Shown here: positions 22,763 to 35,325 of the stretch, piece by piece
How the letters are laid out: every line of letters starts with the position of its first letter
Position numbering within the stretch: the stretch's first letter is position 1
Assembly: GCF_030272615.1 (NCBI RefSeq)
Contig: NC_081415.1
Location: 379,467,392-379,531,391 of the forward strand
Source of the DNA: Cryptomeria japonica
Lineage: Eukaryota > Streptophyta > Pinopsida > Cupressales > Cupressaceae
Reading direction: 5' to 3'
Length of the DNA stretch: 64,000 nt
Translations under genes and position numbers: made by a program
Notes under the pieces: model-generated
Seen by the model: the letters and a program-made list of their open reading frames with translations, nothing else
Told to the model about the DNA's origin: nothing
Database searches by the model: none

Positions 22763-24748
22763 ACAAATTTTTTTTGTCAAATCTCAAAAAGCAAAACAAC
22801 AAATATCCCTTTTGTGCATAAGATAGATCACTGAGTACACATCCAATGACACGCCATCCAACATTGTGCTTTAATGAAATCATGTGTTAACAGATGAACT
22901 TTTTCAATCAAACCAGACATTCAAACTGATCAAAATTGTCATATCAATCGAACGTTACCATCAATATCATTTTTCCTTGTCTCTACTATCATGAGTCTTA
23001 CACAAGGTGTGGTATACTCGAAACCAAACTGTGTCCTGTCTTACACGGGGTACCACATTCCCTGAAACCAGACAGCATGATCGTCCTATCAGCACTTTCA
23101 ACTTTTGACAACGAAGATCAAGGTGTTTGTTTGATTTGTTGGAATTTGTGCATCTTAACTTTTTATTGATTTATCTTTGGCTTCGATCATGTTCCTATGT
23201 TGCTCGATGATGTCACTGAGTGATTTAGAGTGACCGGGATGGTTCATGGTCTCTTTCTTTTTTGTTGTGATTGTTGTTTGTTTGCGATGTGTCTGTCTTT
23301 TGCAAAAAAGGGTTGCATTTCAGCTCTGGCCTTCAATGCCATGATGCTACGCATCCATTTTGCTACATTAAAATAAAGGTTCTCACCTACAAAGTGCATT
23401 ACTGAAAGCAAGTTTTTCTTCGTCTCTACCTATCCTCCGTCTCATTTTCTTCTTACTAACATTTCTTCCGTCAGTTCGGATAGTCAGTTCAATCTAGTGC
23501 TCCGATTTCTCCAAAAACATAAGTTGCATCCTGCATCCACTTGGTTAGTGCATTTGCATTATATCAAACATCACATCAGGCATTTTATTCATTCCATATT
23601 ATAAATGCATCAAAAACACATAAAAAAATATATACATCCATACATGTTCCACAATGGTACATCAACAGTGCATAAGTCATCCATACATGGAAAATAACAT
23701 ATGTCATAACACATTGCATCCCATCATATCGATGCATATCATATCATATATCACCATAATATCAGAGTACAAAAATTGGACTATCTATCCTAAGTATGGC
23801 CCATAGGCTGACTACAAAATGTCAAACTACATAAATGTCCATTGTCTGTCATACGGAGCATGTGCCTCTGTCACTGGGTGCTCCCTCTGTCCTCCCCATC
23901 CCTGCCATGTCTCACGGATGATGTCCCTCCTATCCCAAGTCCTACTAATGTATCTTTGTCTGTGCTCCTGAGTCTATGTCGTAGCATGAAGCAGTCAGGT
24001 TGGTTCTCCTATGTGATCAATGGATACTATCGACTCTGCATCACAATTGGGGCATATTTTGTCAGTTTTAGGGTTTGCTCCTATGGGTTGCATTTCCTTG
24101 TTTCATCCACAAATCAGGGTGTTTCTAAGCTACTCTGACCTATCCTACCCTTATCCCCCCTTTCCGGATCATTTGCATGCTATTTTGACCAAAATTAGGA
24201 TTCGCCCTACACAAGCATAGGAGTCCCTTTCTGCATCCCCTGTGGGCCCCGCAATGTCCCGCAAGCAAGTCAAATTCATAAAATAGAAAACATGGGTTTT
24301 TGAGATACATACCGCTGCTCTTGCGTCGTCCAATCGTCTATACGTGCGTACATGTTCTCCGAGGTGATCTGCCATTGGAATGTTTGCCATCTCTCTGCAA
24401 GTGTCCTTTTCCAGAGCAACAAATTCTCCTCTTGGGCTAGTGCAAATGAGTAATTTTCACTCTCTTGGTCTCATTTATAGATCTTTGTCAATGCATAGAT
24501 GGACATGCACCCTCTCCATATTATGTTGGTCGCGGTCTTTTGCATCTTTAATTGCTTGTCCTTCATGCATCCAGTCTCCAATTGTCAGTCCGTTTGATCC
24601 TATCATGTTCTATCATTTTTATCGATCAATCGGCTTCTTTTCTGCATGTTTCCGGCCAATTCCTCGAGGGGGCATGCATATGTCATTGTCATTGTCTGGG
24701 GCATTTTCATTACTGTTCTTTGAAACAACGCTTAAAATCGCATTGTCT
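22763..24748 (+). other. Element B 3' internal region, no recognised gene
   Basis: About 2 kb between the minisatellite and the PPT. Short frames (for example 23842-24138 and 24380-24808) have no recognisable motif. Degenerate CATATCATATC-type repeats lie near 23700-23760. Confidence 0.5.
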
Positions 24749-24763
24749 CAAAGAGGGGCAAAA
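24749..24763 (+). other. Polypurine tract of element B
   Basis: CAAAGAGGGGCAAAA lies directly before the TGTAGACACC start of the 3' LTR and is the expected primer for plus-strand synthesis. Confidence 0.85.
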
Positions 24764-26015
24764 TGTAGACACCTAAAAATGGTCAACGCTTGCGGAGTCA
24801 TACTTTAACATTTGCACATTGCCTCATTTTAGGTTTTTGCGTCGCATTAACATTTCTCCTATGTCACGCACTTGGTCTTTATCATTTGCGAGCATTGAGT
24901 CCTTCTTCTGAATTCTTCAGTTGTCTCGCTTTTGAATTAGGTCTTGTCGATAGCAATTTTTAGTCATGATTCGTCATCGATCCTTGTCCTCTTTTCAATC
25001 TTGTCATTTTGCGATCAATTTGTCATCGATCGTCGTCCTTCTTAATCATGTCAATTTGGATCAATTTGTCATTGTTCCTCGTCAATTGGTGCATTTATCA
25101 ATCAAATCATTTGTCACATTGGTCCTTTGTTAATCAGAATCAAATCGATATCAATTATCTTTCATCAAGACCTAATTGTCATCTTTGCATTACTAATTCA
25201 TCTTCTAGGGTTTCGTGATTTAATCATTTAACCTTGTTTCTCATTTTTGATTTAGGATTAATAAATTATTTATTTATCCTAAGTCTTCTCATCACAATTA
25301 AATGATCATTTAATTGGCTAATTATTCCTCTTTTTGTGAATTAATTAATAAATGACAAATTATTAATTAATTCACCTAATTTCTTAATTCCTAATTTTCC
25401 TCTTTTTCTAATTTCTAATTCAATTTTCTCCTATTTTTCTCCTAATTTCATGGGAATGACATTTCAATTTGTCATAATTTGTCATAATTGACAATCAATC
25501 AATTTTGACATAGAAAGTTGTCATAAATTATCAATCAATCAATTTTGCATAGAAAGTGCAAATTTGTCATAATTTGTCATAATTTGTCATATTGATTTGC
25601 AATTTCCATTTGAATTGAATCATGCTAATTTGATCATCTCTCCAATTTGTCTATAAATTGGATGAATTTCTTCAATCTCAATCTAATAATCAGATTATCG
25701 AATTTCTAATCACTTTGTCAAATCAATCACACTTCGAGTACTCTTGTGCCAATATCTTATTTACTTGCTTTCATCTCATGTGTGTGCACTTGAAGGTGAG
25801 ATCCACAAACAAAGGCTATTTGGAGAAGAAAGAAGGACAATGGAGCCGCATGAAGGAGACATTTGAATCTGCATCTGGTTTGCTTAGTCTTTAGTTTTGA
25901 ATGTTTTGCTTTTCATGTCTCTATTGAGTGTAATTAGGATTGATCATTGCAATCTGGTTTTGTGATTGAGCTATTATTGATACTTGCTTTGATGATTTCT
26001 GATTTCCTAGCTACA
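24764..26015 (+). mobile_element. 3' LTR of element B
   Basis: 1252 bp, TGTAGACACC to CTAGCTACA, without the SINE. A TATA-like CTATAAAT lies at 25651 within the conserved inverted repeat 25642-25661. It differs from the 5' LTR by a small number of substitutions and one short indel near 25405. Confidence 0.93.
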
Positions 26016-26020
26016 TTTAT
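26016..26020. repeat. Target-site duplication of element B (right)
   Basis: TTTAT, matching 15786-15790. Confidence 0.9.
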
Positions 26021-28581
26021 AATACCATCTTACATATATTTTTGTTGTTTAAGGTGATTCATATGTGTTTGCAAAATGCTATTGAGGTCTGTCTCTTAAA
26101 CTTTGTGTCTACACTAGAAATTTATTATGCTCTATATTCTATCGTAGTTGAGAGTTATGGCATGCAATTTGGAACCAAATAAAATTTTCTCATGATATTA
26201 TATATTCCAAAATTTTAGGGATTGAGTTTTAGTGGATAGAAAGTTAGAAGTGACATTGTATTCATTGTGCCAGTTGGTATATTGGGTTGATGTTCTTGAT
26301 TGATGTGCTAGATGATTGTAATATGTGCTAGCCGAAGGAAGCGTATAGATGTTCATTATGGCCAGATGAGTCTATGTTGGGTAAAAAATGAAATTTCTCT
26401 TCTTCTAGAGTAACATGTGGGCTTTTGGACCGAGCCTATTACATGTTTGGTCAAGAAATCCTCTTGTGGATGACTTGCAAATTTATTAATTATGTCCTAG
26501 GTCGGCTTAAGAATGTAGCTATCATAGTAATACATATATATTGTTGATCTAGGCTCATTCCTAGGGTTGGCGTTGGAAAATTTTTGCAAATTAATTATTT
26601 AATTAACAAAGATGAATTATATGTGACAATGAAGTTATATACCCTATACACATTAAGAGAATTTTCTATAGAAGATCAGATATGGCTAATGATGTAGTCT
26701 AAGTTTGAAAGGTCTGCATAATTCATTTCTTATTGTAATTGAGGTTTGTGCCTCAAATATGAGTTGGTTCTCAATTTCAAAATTAGGGGATTGGTGTCTC
26801 CTGTAGGTTATTGCATGCAAATTCATTGTAAGGGGGTTGGTGTCTTTGGTGGGTTGTGAGACTAGATTTAAATCATAATCCAAGTAGCTATTCTCACTAT
26901 GGTTTTTCCCTTCTATATTTTCATGTATATTTGGTGTTCTCTTGTGTGGATGTGTATTTATGTTTATAGAGTCTATCTGTCATCCTCAAAGAATGTGTTT
27001 TCCATAGAAAAAACTTGATAACAAGGAACTTTTTCTCTAGTATAAATCTCCTATCTTCTTCAAGATTTTTTTGGTGGTGGTTCTCATGGTATGGTTAAAT
27101 AATTAAATCTACAAGGGAAAGAAAACTTATTTTGATTCTATAATGAATTCTCAAGACTTCATCTTTCATGCTAAAGAGTTTCTAACTAGAAACTATAACC
27201 TTCAAATCTCAATTAACAATAAGTTCTTCCATCTTGAGCTATGAAAGCTTAAATTTTGATTTGTTAGATTTATTGACCTCTATTTTAGATGTGATTGATA
27301 TATTTGTTTGATAAAAAATAAGATCACATTGTAAAGATCCCATTTAAGAAAGGACTAATAATGATAATCTATTCCTCCCATAGATCTAACAAGCTAGCTC
27401 GAGTTTGATACAAAAAGAAAAAAAAATATGACTAGTTCCTACTTGATATAAAGAGGAGAATAATACAAATCAACACATATCTACATTAGTTTTGGTAGAT
27501 TAACAACCCATGAAATAATGTTGAAAAAAATGTACATTTAACACAAAGATATTGTGGGAAAAATTGTGCAAGGTAAAAACTCAGCATTTAAATCACACTC
27601 AAATGCATCAATTATTCAAAGAAATTACAATACATTGTAGTGTTTTAGAAAAGATCTACACTTTGAATATAGTAATATCAAGTAGAATAACCCTAAATAA
27701 ATTTGATCATTCAATTTTCTTCTTTGACCCTCAATATATAGGCCAAGACAACCTAGAACACCACAAATGGTTTCCCAAATGCATTGGATCAAAATAATTA
27801 CCCAATACTTGGTCATGTTTGTTCAAGTTGGAACCATGTGCCCTTATGTATACCTAAATCCTATGGGAAAACATGTAACTCATGTCGTTAAACATTGACC
27901 CTTGTAACCGAGGGAGCCAAATTTGACTTCCAAGTAGTGATTGTGGGTGTAATAATATCTATTGCACACCTCTTATACAACACTAATAATGGTCCACCAA
28001 AAATGATTGTCATAATACAACTAGTACCCTCTATATAATGACTTCTTACAACTAACATAAGATCAATAACACATAGTAAAGGTTGCCTACAAAGGAAATT
28101 CATGATTCCTTCAAACTGGATCACTCTTTTCCATGTGGGTGCATTATTTAAATTATTAAATAATTTCAAGGTTACAACACCCACTCCTAACATCATCCTC
28201 ATTTCACCTTCTATATTTCCATATTTTTATGTTTGGTATCTTAACTATGACATGTGTGGTGTAACTTATTCAATTGTATTTTCATATCTCTATGTCTCAT
28301 GACACTTTCCTATTTTCTCTACCACTTGGGGGTATTGTATTCATGATCGTTATTTATCCTCTTTAGACAAGTACACATTGACATATTTAAATCCCATGCT
28401 CTTAAATTTTTATGATATCCTTCACTATTCTCTCCTTATGATGATATCTTACACAATACGTTGATTCTCTATTTTACTTGCATGTCTTGATTATATACTT
28501 ACCTTAAATTTAAATAATCTATGGTGTTTTCACATTTTAGTTGTTGTGCATGCCTTGTCTTCATATTTAGGGAGACTTTTA
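26021..28581. other. Continuation of interrupted copia LTR, then unrecognised sequence
   Basis: The first part should be the rest of the copia 3' LTR that starts at 15607, because element B split it. Its end was not found; the stretch near 26890-26990, with CACTATGGTTTTTCCCTTC, resembles the region before the end of copia LTRs. From about 27000 to 28581 no protein or element end was recognised on either strand. Confidence 0.4.
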
Positions 28582-29035
28582 TGATGGAATCAAGGAACAC
28601 TGAGGGGGGGGGGTGAATCAGTGTTCTATTGGTAAATAAATTTTTAAACTTATTCTCAGACCTTCGAAAGCAAATGCAAGGGAATAAAATGCAGGAATAC
28701 AAGATAATCAACCACAAAATTATAACACCAAGATTTTTACATGTAAACCCAGAAAGGGAAAAACCACGGTGGGATTGGAACTCACAATATTGGAAAAACC
28801 ATGGTGGGATTGGATTACAATATGGAATTCTCACTGACTTGCAGATCTTGTACAATGATAACTAAAATGATTGAACTCCAAAATAGCATCAAACAATGCC
28901 TGGATGAGTTCCAGTTAAGTGGAAAAAGTTTGACTATAACACTTGTGCAACTCTGCCATGTGCTACTTCTCAATCAGCTACTGGATCAAGAGTGTGCACA
29001 TGAAACTACACCAAATAGGTTTCTCAATCACTACT
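28582..29035 (-). mobile_element. LTR fragment E (copia type), split by element C
   Basis: On the minus strand it ends in CA at 28582, just beyond the terminal hairpin described for all copia LTRs here: GAACACTGA (28595-28603), a G10 loop, TCAGTGTTC (28618-28626). It contains two AAACCACGGTGGGATTGG-like motifs. No PBS lies beyond the end, so it may be a solo LTR. Element C is inserted at 29035; the remainder should begin at 42157, but its far end was not identified. Confidence 0.6.
29031..29035. repeat. Target-site duplication of element C (left)
   Basis: CTACT, identical to 42152-42156. Confidence 0.85.
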
Positions 29036-30297
29036 TGTTAGAAGCAATCAAGAAGGAAGACTGAGAAGAGGGGTGAATCATTCTTCAATAGATATCAAAA
29101 AATTAAACTCCAAAACATAAACTGATAAATTGCAACAATAAACAGATAAGCAAATTAACAACACAACACACAACACCAAGATTTTTGACATGGAAAACCC
29201 GGTTAAGGGAAAAACCATGGTGGGAACCTACCCACATTAAGATGATACTCTGCAGTAGTATGTGAAAATATTGCAATGGTGAATGCACATGCATTCAGGT
29301 ACACTGCCTAGAGCTCACTACTCAAAAGATATTTTCCTGGAAGGCTACAACCCTCGAGAAAGTCTCACTAAGTTACAATATGATTCAAACTATAATCCGA
29401 AAGAAATGAACTACAATGATAGCATCTACAAATGCCTGATGACTGTTTTAGTTAAGCACAATTGTCTGCTCTGCAACACCAATCTCACCTCAACACTTCA
29501 CTGAATGATAAATCTCTTGTTCGCACATACACCTCTCTCTAATAATGTAGACACAATACCGACACCAAAACTGAGTGAATAATTCACCTTTATATACAAT
29601 TCGTCAACCTTTATAACAAGGTCAACTAAACCCTCAACCCTCAACTCAAAAAATTGCATTGCATGATATAAAGATCAACCATCAAACCAATATATTGATT
29701 TACATTACATAGCATGGACCTAATTCAAATTCCCAAATGATCACATCCATCGGAAATCATGCCAAGATCAACTGCAACACGCTACACCATTAGAAATACC
29801 GCATAACACAAAAAATCAATATCAGCTGATGAAAACCACTAAAAACTCGCACAACGATCAATGTGGATTGCCAAAATAAACAAGACATGACTAGGAAACA
29901 CCATCAAGCATGTTATAATCATCACCAATAGTTGCACTAACACACCACTTATCAAATCTTCATCGATCAACATCAGAAAGCTCAAGAACACAACCAATCA
30001 ACAACTGTCACGAAGAAAGATAACTTGTGGGGCACCAAATCACAAACCATCTAAAATGAAGATACACAAGATCATCCCAAACAATAACCCGAAACCTTAG
30101 TACCAGATCTGATCACATCGAATATACCAGAGGAAATACTGGATTCTGCAAAACAGTGATCAACAAAACCAAGCTTCAAAACTAGATCAAAAGATCTCCC
30201 CAAACTCACTGGAATCAATCATGGGAATATGTTGACATCAATGAAAACAACATATCCTAGTAGCAAAAATGAACAACCATATCCAACAACTCCAACA
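29036..30297 (-). mobile_element. 3' LTR of element C
   Basis: 1262 bp; starts on the minus strand TGTTGGAGTTGTTGG at 30297 and ends CTAACA at 29036. TTTATATACAA near 29590 (minus-strand TATATAAA) is a candidate TATA box. The terminal hairpin is GAAGACTGA (29056-29064) and TCATTCTTC (29078-29086), with one mismatch. Confidence 0.9.
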
Positions 30298-30312
30298 ATC
30301 TCCCCCTTTGGC
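30298..30312 (-). other. Polypurine tract of element C
   Basis: Minus-strand CAAAGGGGGAGAT directly precedes the LTR start TGTTGGAG. A second, similar tract (CAAAGGGGGAGAG on the minus strand) lies about 90 bp into the element, at about 30390-30403. Confidence 0.85.
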
Positions 30313-30594
30313 ATTATGGCAACATATGAAGAAGATATCACCAGCAAACTCCCCCTAAGATCAAGATAGATAATGCAATTTTTCACATGACCTCTCTCCC
30401 CCTTTGACAACAATGCTAAAGATCTCCAAAATAGAAAACCAAACTCTCTCCCAAAACAGAAACATGAATCTTACTCCCCTTGGGACACACAACCAAGTCA
30501 AGAGACTACTCCAGCAGAGGAGCAACATCAACACACCAATCTGGATAAAAGAATAAAGCTTTAAAATCCACCCGATCAATGCAACTTAATGCAT

Positions 30595-31370
30595 CTAGTT
30601 GTCATCAAGAGGGGTGGATACCCCTAATTTGTCTCTCAAGTAAATAAATGTATCTATAGGAAAAGGCTTAGTGAAAATATTAGCAATTTGTTCCTTTGTA
30701 GATACATACTCCAGCTTCACCTTCTCTTCATTGACTTGCTCTCTCAAGTAATTAAATTTGATTGATATATGCTTAGTCTTTGAATATTGCATGGGATTCT
30801 TTGAAATTTTTATAGCACTGGAATTATCATAGTAAATAATAGTAGGTTCATCATGAAAAACTCTGATATCTTTTAATATTTGCTTCATCTAGACTATCTG
30901 AGTGCAATTACTAGCAACAACAATGTAGTCAGCTTCAACGGTAGATAAGGATATTGAATCTTGTTTCTTACTAGCCCATGAAACCAACTTCTTACCTAAA
31001 AAGAATGCTCCACCAATAGAACTCTTCCAGTCATCAACATCACCAGCTCAATCTGCATCAGTGTAGGCACACAATATGAAATCATCATTCTTCAGATACC
31101 ATAAACCATAATCCATAGTTCCCTTTAGATATATGAATATCCTCTTAACAACATTCACATGACTCTCCTTTGGATCAAATTGATATCTAGCAACCATACA
31201 CACAACATGCATAATGTTAGGCCTAGTCTAAGTAAGATATAGCAGTCCACCAACCATAGATGTGTACAAACTCTAACTAGCTTTCAAAGATTCATCATTT
31301 TTGGACAATTTACAACCAATCACCATAAGAGTTCTAAGCGGTTCGGAATCATCTAGTCCAAACTTCTTCA
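30595..31370 (-). pseudogene. Element C RNase H
   Basis: The minus strand reads typical copia RNase H. A YTDAD stretch is followed by a stop in place of Trp, then KSSIGGAFFLGKKLVSWASKK, STVEADYIVVASN, another Trp-to-stop, MKQILKDI, YYDNSSAIKISKNP, RTKH-like SKTKHISIK and NIFTKPFPIDTF, ending at a stop at 30595. It would remove the RNA template. At least three TAG codons sit where Trp or Gln is expected. Confidence 0.88.
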
Positions 31371-31379
31371 ATAGTTCCT

Positions 31380-32160
31380 TCACATAGTTTGAGGTATAAA
31401 GATACCTTTTCCTGTATGTGCAATTAGCAAACCTAAGAAAAACTTCATCTCACCAATCATAGACATCTCAAATTCTTTTTGCATATCACCGATAAACTTC
31501 ATACTCATATCAGCATCACCACCAAAAATAATGTCATCAACAAAGACTTCAACAATTAAAATGTTATCATTTTCAATCTTAAAGTATAGATAACTGTGAG
31601 TGACACCTTTAGAAAATCCCAATTTCAACAAGTATTTGTCTAATCTAGCATACCAGGCTCTAGGAGTTTGTTTCAATCCATAAAGTGCTTTCTTCAACTT
31701 ACATACCATGTCTCCATCATTCGACAGTAAAAATCCATCAGGTTGCTCAATGTAAACCTCTTCCTCTATATCACCATTCAAAAAATGCATGTTTGACATC
31801 CATCTGATATACCTTGAAATATTTATAAGCTACATAAGAATGTAATAGTCTAACAACTTCAATTATGGCAACCGGAGAAAAAATTTCTTCATAATCAATT
31901 CCTTCTTGCTATGAATATCCTTTCCAGACCAATCTAGCTTTATTTCTGACTACTTCACCGACTTCATTCAATTTGTTCCTAAAAACCCATTTAGTACCAA
32001 TAACATTCTTATCCTTAGGTCTAGGCATAAGTTCCCAAGTGTTATTATTTTCAATCTGATCTAACTCTTCTTCCATGGCTCTTATCTAGTTATCATCTTT
32101 ACAGGCTTCAACAACATCTTAGGTTCAACTTTAGAAATCAAACATAATTCTTATGTAGCT
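31380..32160 (-). pseudogene. Element C reverse transcriptase
   Basis: Copia RT is recognisable from NTWELMPRPKDKNVIGTKWVF near 32040, through VRLLHSYVAYKYF, EVYIEQPDGF, CKLKKALYGLKQTPRAWY and the active-site VFVDDIIFGG near 31530, to GEMKFFLGLLI. The FVDD box is intact. The stretch around MDVKHAFFEW shows a frameshift and stop near 31790, and several stops precede it, so the protein is not made whole. Confidence 0.9.
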
Positions 32161-32285
32161 AACCTTTCTTCTAGTCATCACACCTTTATTCTTATCACCA
32201 ATAATCTAATTCTCAGAATGATTCAATTTAACATACCTCGAAGTCTTTTGTTTGTCCTGATCCTTAGGTTCTTGCACATCTTTAG

Positions 32286-32455
32286 AATGGTAGGGCTCAA
32301 AATCATAACAGCACTTTTCCGAAGCAGCAAGTACTAGCCATTATGAAACAGTTCTTGGGTTTGTTTATGTGGTTTTCCCGGCTTTGAGTTATTGTATAGA
32401 AAGGGCAACTATGGGATACCTGCAACTCTAATCGAATGGCCCAGATATGCTTTTC
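32286..32455. other. Odd segment inside element C pol
   Basis: Between the integrase tail (ending LVPNPS near 32454) and the next clear copia segment (CCYDFEPYHSKDVQEP near 32290), about 150 bp read as neither copia linker nor a known repeat in any frame. The composition is more GC-rich than its flanks. It could be a small insertion or simply a decayed linker. Confidence 0.35.
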
Positions 32456-33600
32456 ATGATGGGTTTGGAACTAACGAACATGACTCATCACCAGCAGTAG
32501 CAACATCTGAATTAACAGTCTCTATCGAATCGTTCTTCTTAGACTCTTTAGGATAACTAGGAGCTAAAACAACATCTTGACTATCACCATAAGCTCTGGT
32601 CTCCTTCCCAAGGTTCTCATCCACCTTCACATTTGTACTCTGAACTAGCTTTCTTAGTCTCTTCTTATAGCATCGATAGGCTTTTCTCTTTGTAGAATAT
32701 CCCAAAAAAGATACCTTCATCACTTCTAGCATCAAACATTCCAATATCCTCATCTCTCTTGATATAACATTTGCTACCAAAAACTTTGAAATATTTCAAA
32801 GTAGGAATATGACCAAACCAAAGCTCATAAAGGGTCTTACCGGTATCACCTTTGATATGAACACTGTTAAATGTATAAACTGCACTGTTAATAGCTTCTA
32901 TCTAGTAGACCTTTGGAACATTTCCTTCAATCAACTTAGTTCTTGCAGCATCCAAAACAGTATAGTTCTTTCTCTCAACAACTCCATTTTGTTGTGGGGT
33001 TCTAGATGCAGATAGTTGTCTTCTAATTTCATTCATCTCACAGAATGAATTGAACTCACTAGAACATAATTCTCCATATCTATCAGATCTCAGACACTTC
33101 AGCTTCAATCTAGACTCAGTTTCAACTCTATCTTTGAATATCTTGAATTGCTCAAATGCTTCTGATTTTTCCTTCAAAAAGGCAGCCCACATCATCCTGG
33201 AATAATCTTCAATTAGCAACATAAATTATCTATCACCCTACACATTTCTAACATTTGTAGGTCCAAATAGGCTAGTATACACAAGATCCAACAATCCATC
33301 AGATGTATACTATTTACTCTTGAAAGAAATTTTTGTTTTCTTACCCAACTGACATTCCTTACATACCAAATCAATAGGTTTAAGAACTGATCTTAATCAA
33401 TGAATCAAATTTTACATGACACGTTCTTCTATGCCATAACCAACTCTCATCTATTTTAGGAATCAAACAACTTTTCTCAGCATTCAAATGAAATTTTTTA
33501 CCTTCAGTCTTAGTCTCAGATGCAATCCCTATACTGGAGGCATTCAAGATCTTGCATTTACCATCCTTGAATTGTAGATCATAACCCTTATCAACCATCT
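32454..33600 (-). pseudogene. Element C integrase
   Basis: The minus strand shows the GAG-pre-integrase zinc module (LWHRRTCHVKFDSL, then CKECQLGKK), followed by the core. The first catalytic position reads YTSLFGP, where the family has HTDLFGP, so the Asp is lost. The second Asp (LRSDRYGE) and the Glu (QQNGVVERKN) remain. The C-terminal part includes FLGYSTKRKAYRCY near 32690. Stops near 33310 and 33230 add to the damage. The 5' end of the pre-integrase segment is separated from the protease by element D. Confidence 0.9.
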
Positions 33601-33635
33601 CTACAAAACTCAAAATATTATGCTTTAAACCTTCA

Positions 33636-33640
33636 AGATA
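33636..33640. repeat. Target-site duplication of element D (left, one mismatch)
   Basis: AGATA compared with ACATA at 39598-39602. The element C reading frame on both sides supports ACATA as the original. Confidence 0.7.
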
Positions 33641-34407
33641 TGATGCAGGAGCATCCTCGGTTCACAACAATCTTCCATCAATCAAAAACATTTTCCTTTC
33701 TATTTTTTTTTTGTTTGCAGTTTCAGTTTTCCTTTCTGTGTGTCCCAGTTTTGGCTCACCGGATCCTATGGAGTTGGATTATACTTGAAGACTTGATCAT
33801 CTTTCTTTCTTTCAGACCACATTGCATTTGGATCATTTTCTGGCAAGATATTGCTACTAGTTTCCATGTCAGTTTCTTGTAACTGGTTGCCTGAGACCTA
33901 TTATGGCGATCTTCCAGAACCCATTCCAAAGCTTGCGGAGCCTTGGGCATTTATTTCAATGTTCCTTTGCATGTGGTTGACATTTTCTTGTGAACTACGT
34001 TTCATTCTTTGGATTTTCCAGAGGAATCTCTTGGTGGAGGCCGACCTTGTTATTTTCGTGTTAGTTCTTGTTCTTCGGGTTTTGATCTCTTTTGGGCTAA
34101 TTGGATCCTTTAGATCATTATATATATTTATAATTATGCATGAGAATGTAATCAATCAGAGAATCAAGTAGCTAGACTCTGTGTAGAGGATATATCTTTT
34201 GATTCAAGGTCTCAGTTGTGACCTATTCTACTAGGCATGTGAGCTGGTATGTTGTGACCCAATTGTTACCAGTTAGATGTAATCAAATTTCATGAAACAA
34301 TCTGTTTTGCATTGCCTCCATCATATCTTGTATTTATGTCATCTTTATTCTTGCTAACCAGTACGGATTGATCTCTTTGAGTTCCCTCCTCACCGATGAT
34401 TGCTTCA
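33641..34407 (+). mobile_element. 5' LTR of element D
   Basis: 767 bp; TGATGCAGGAGCATCCTC to GATTGCTTCA. A TATATATTTATAA stretch lies near 34120-34132. PBS follows after two bases. Confidence 0.9.
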
Positions 34408-34409
34408 AG

Positions 34410-34421
34410 TGGTATCAAAGT
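34410..34421 (+). other. Primer-binding site of element D
   Basis: TGGTATCAAAGT is a variant of the initiator tRNA-Met site TGGTATCAGAGC. Confidence 0.8.
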
Positions 34422-34517
34422 GAAGTTTCATTTCAGAGGTTGTGTGTCCTAAATTTCTTGTTGTAGGGTGGCGGATTGCAAATCCGACCTACAATTTTAG
34501 AGGACTAGCATGAATCG

Positions 34518-35325
34518 ATGGTGCGAAGAGGAACTAGGAATGGTGGAGTGCATGGGAATGTAGACCCTGCTATGATGGAGATGTTGCAAGGAATAGCAGC
34601 CTAGTTACAAGCCATGGAGATAGCCCAAAGAAGAGGTTGACACATTGAATATGTAAGTGAAGATGAAGGAGAAGAAGCCCCGAAAGAACAAGTAAACCTA
34701 CCGGTGGTTGATCCGGATGAAGAAAGGTTTTTAAGGGTTTTGAGTAGGGTGAACACTAAATCTCATTTTACCCCATCGAAATATGATGGGAAGTTAGATT
34801 CAAATGAATTGATTGACTAGATCTCGGAGATGGAGAAGTATTTTGATTTTGAAAACACTGCAAAAAAGAGGAAGGTGAAATATGCATGTACCTAGTTGAA
34901 AGGTCATGCATCTCTTTGGTGGGAGCATTTGCAAGTTGATAGATAGAGAAGAGGTAAAGAAAAGATTAAGACATGGGATCAGATGATTGCTAATTTGAAG
35001 TCAAAGTTTGTGCAAGTGAATTATCAAGTGGATTTGTTCTGGAAGTTGCAAAATTTGAGACAAAAGGAATCTAGTGTCAAGGAGTACACCGAAGCATTTT
35101 ACAAGTTGAACATCAAATCCGGACATGTTGATGATGAAGTTGAACAAATTGCAAGATATTTGAATGGATTGTGGATGTCCATACAAGATGAACTCAATAT
35201 GATCAAATTGGAGAGTGTTGAAGAGGCTTACCAATATGCCCTAAAGGTTGAAGAGAAATTAAACAAAAGACATGGCCAGAGACAAAGAGGTGGAGGAGGA
35301 AGAGGAACCAATACAGATTAGAACA
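34518..35325 (+). pseudogene. Element D gag
   Basis: The frame starts at ATG 34518 (MVRRGTRNGG) and runs with stops at former Gln and Trp codons: AA*LQAM, LID*ISEMEKYF, ACT*LKGHASLWWEHL. After 34983 an open stretch has SVKEYTEAFYKL, a Gag core motif, and ends in RGQRQRGGGG-like basic sequence. Gag forms the particle that packages element RNA. It is continuous in frame with the nucleocapsid and pol below. Confidence 0.88.

Larger units (their letters stand above)
15791..26015 (+). mobile_element. Element B: complete non-autonomous LTR retrotransposon
   Basis: A 10.2-kb element with 5' LTR 15791-17360, PBS 17366, PPT 24749-24763, 3' LTR 24764-26015 and a 5-bp target duplication TTTAT. LTRs start TGTAGACACC and end TAGCTACA. 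Apart from a SINE in the 5' LTR and a small AT indel they are nearly identical, so insertion was recent. The interior carries one long intact ORF (19454-21538) of unknown function and no recognisable protease, RT, RNase H or integrase, so mobilisation must have been in trans. PBS type and LTR start tie it to the elements at 2618 and 45511. Confidence 0.92.

Noticed and set aside
22512-22883. Minus-strand frame with repeated FFNFYDFF, looking like a membrane protein
   Set aside because: It is the A-rich minisatellite read on the other strand.
27888-28202. 104-codon minus-strand frame
   Set aside because: No recognisable motif or homologous neighbour; likely chance in AT-rich DNA.
33851-34171. 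106-codon hydrophobic frame, also seen near 39009
   Set aside because: It lies inside the LTRs of element D in both copies; no domain, and repeated only because the LTRs are.
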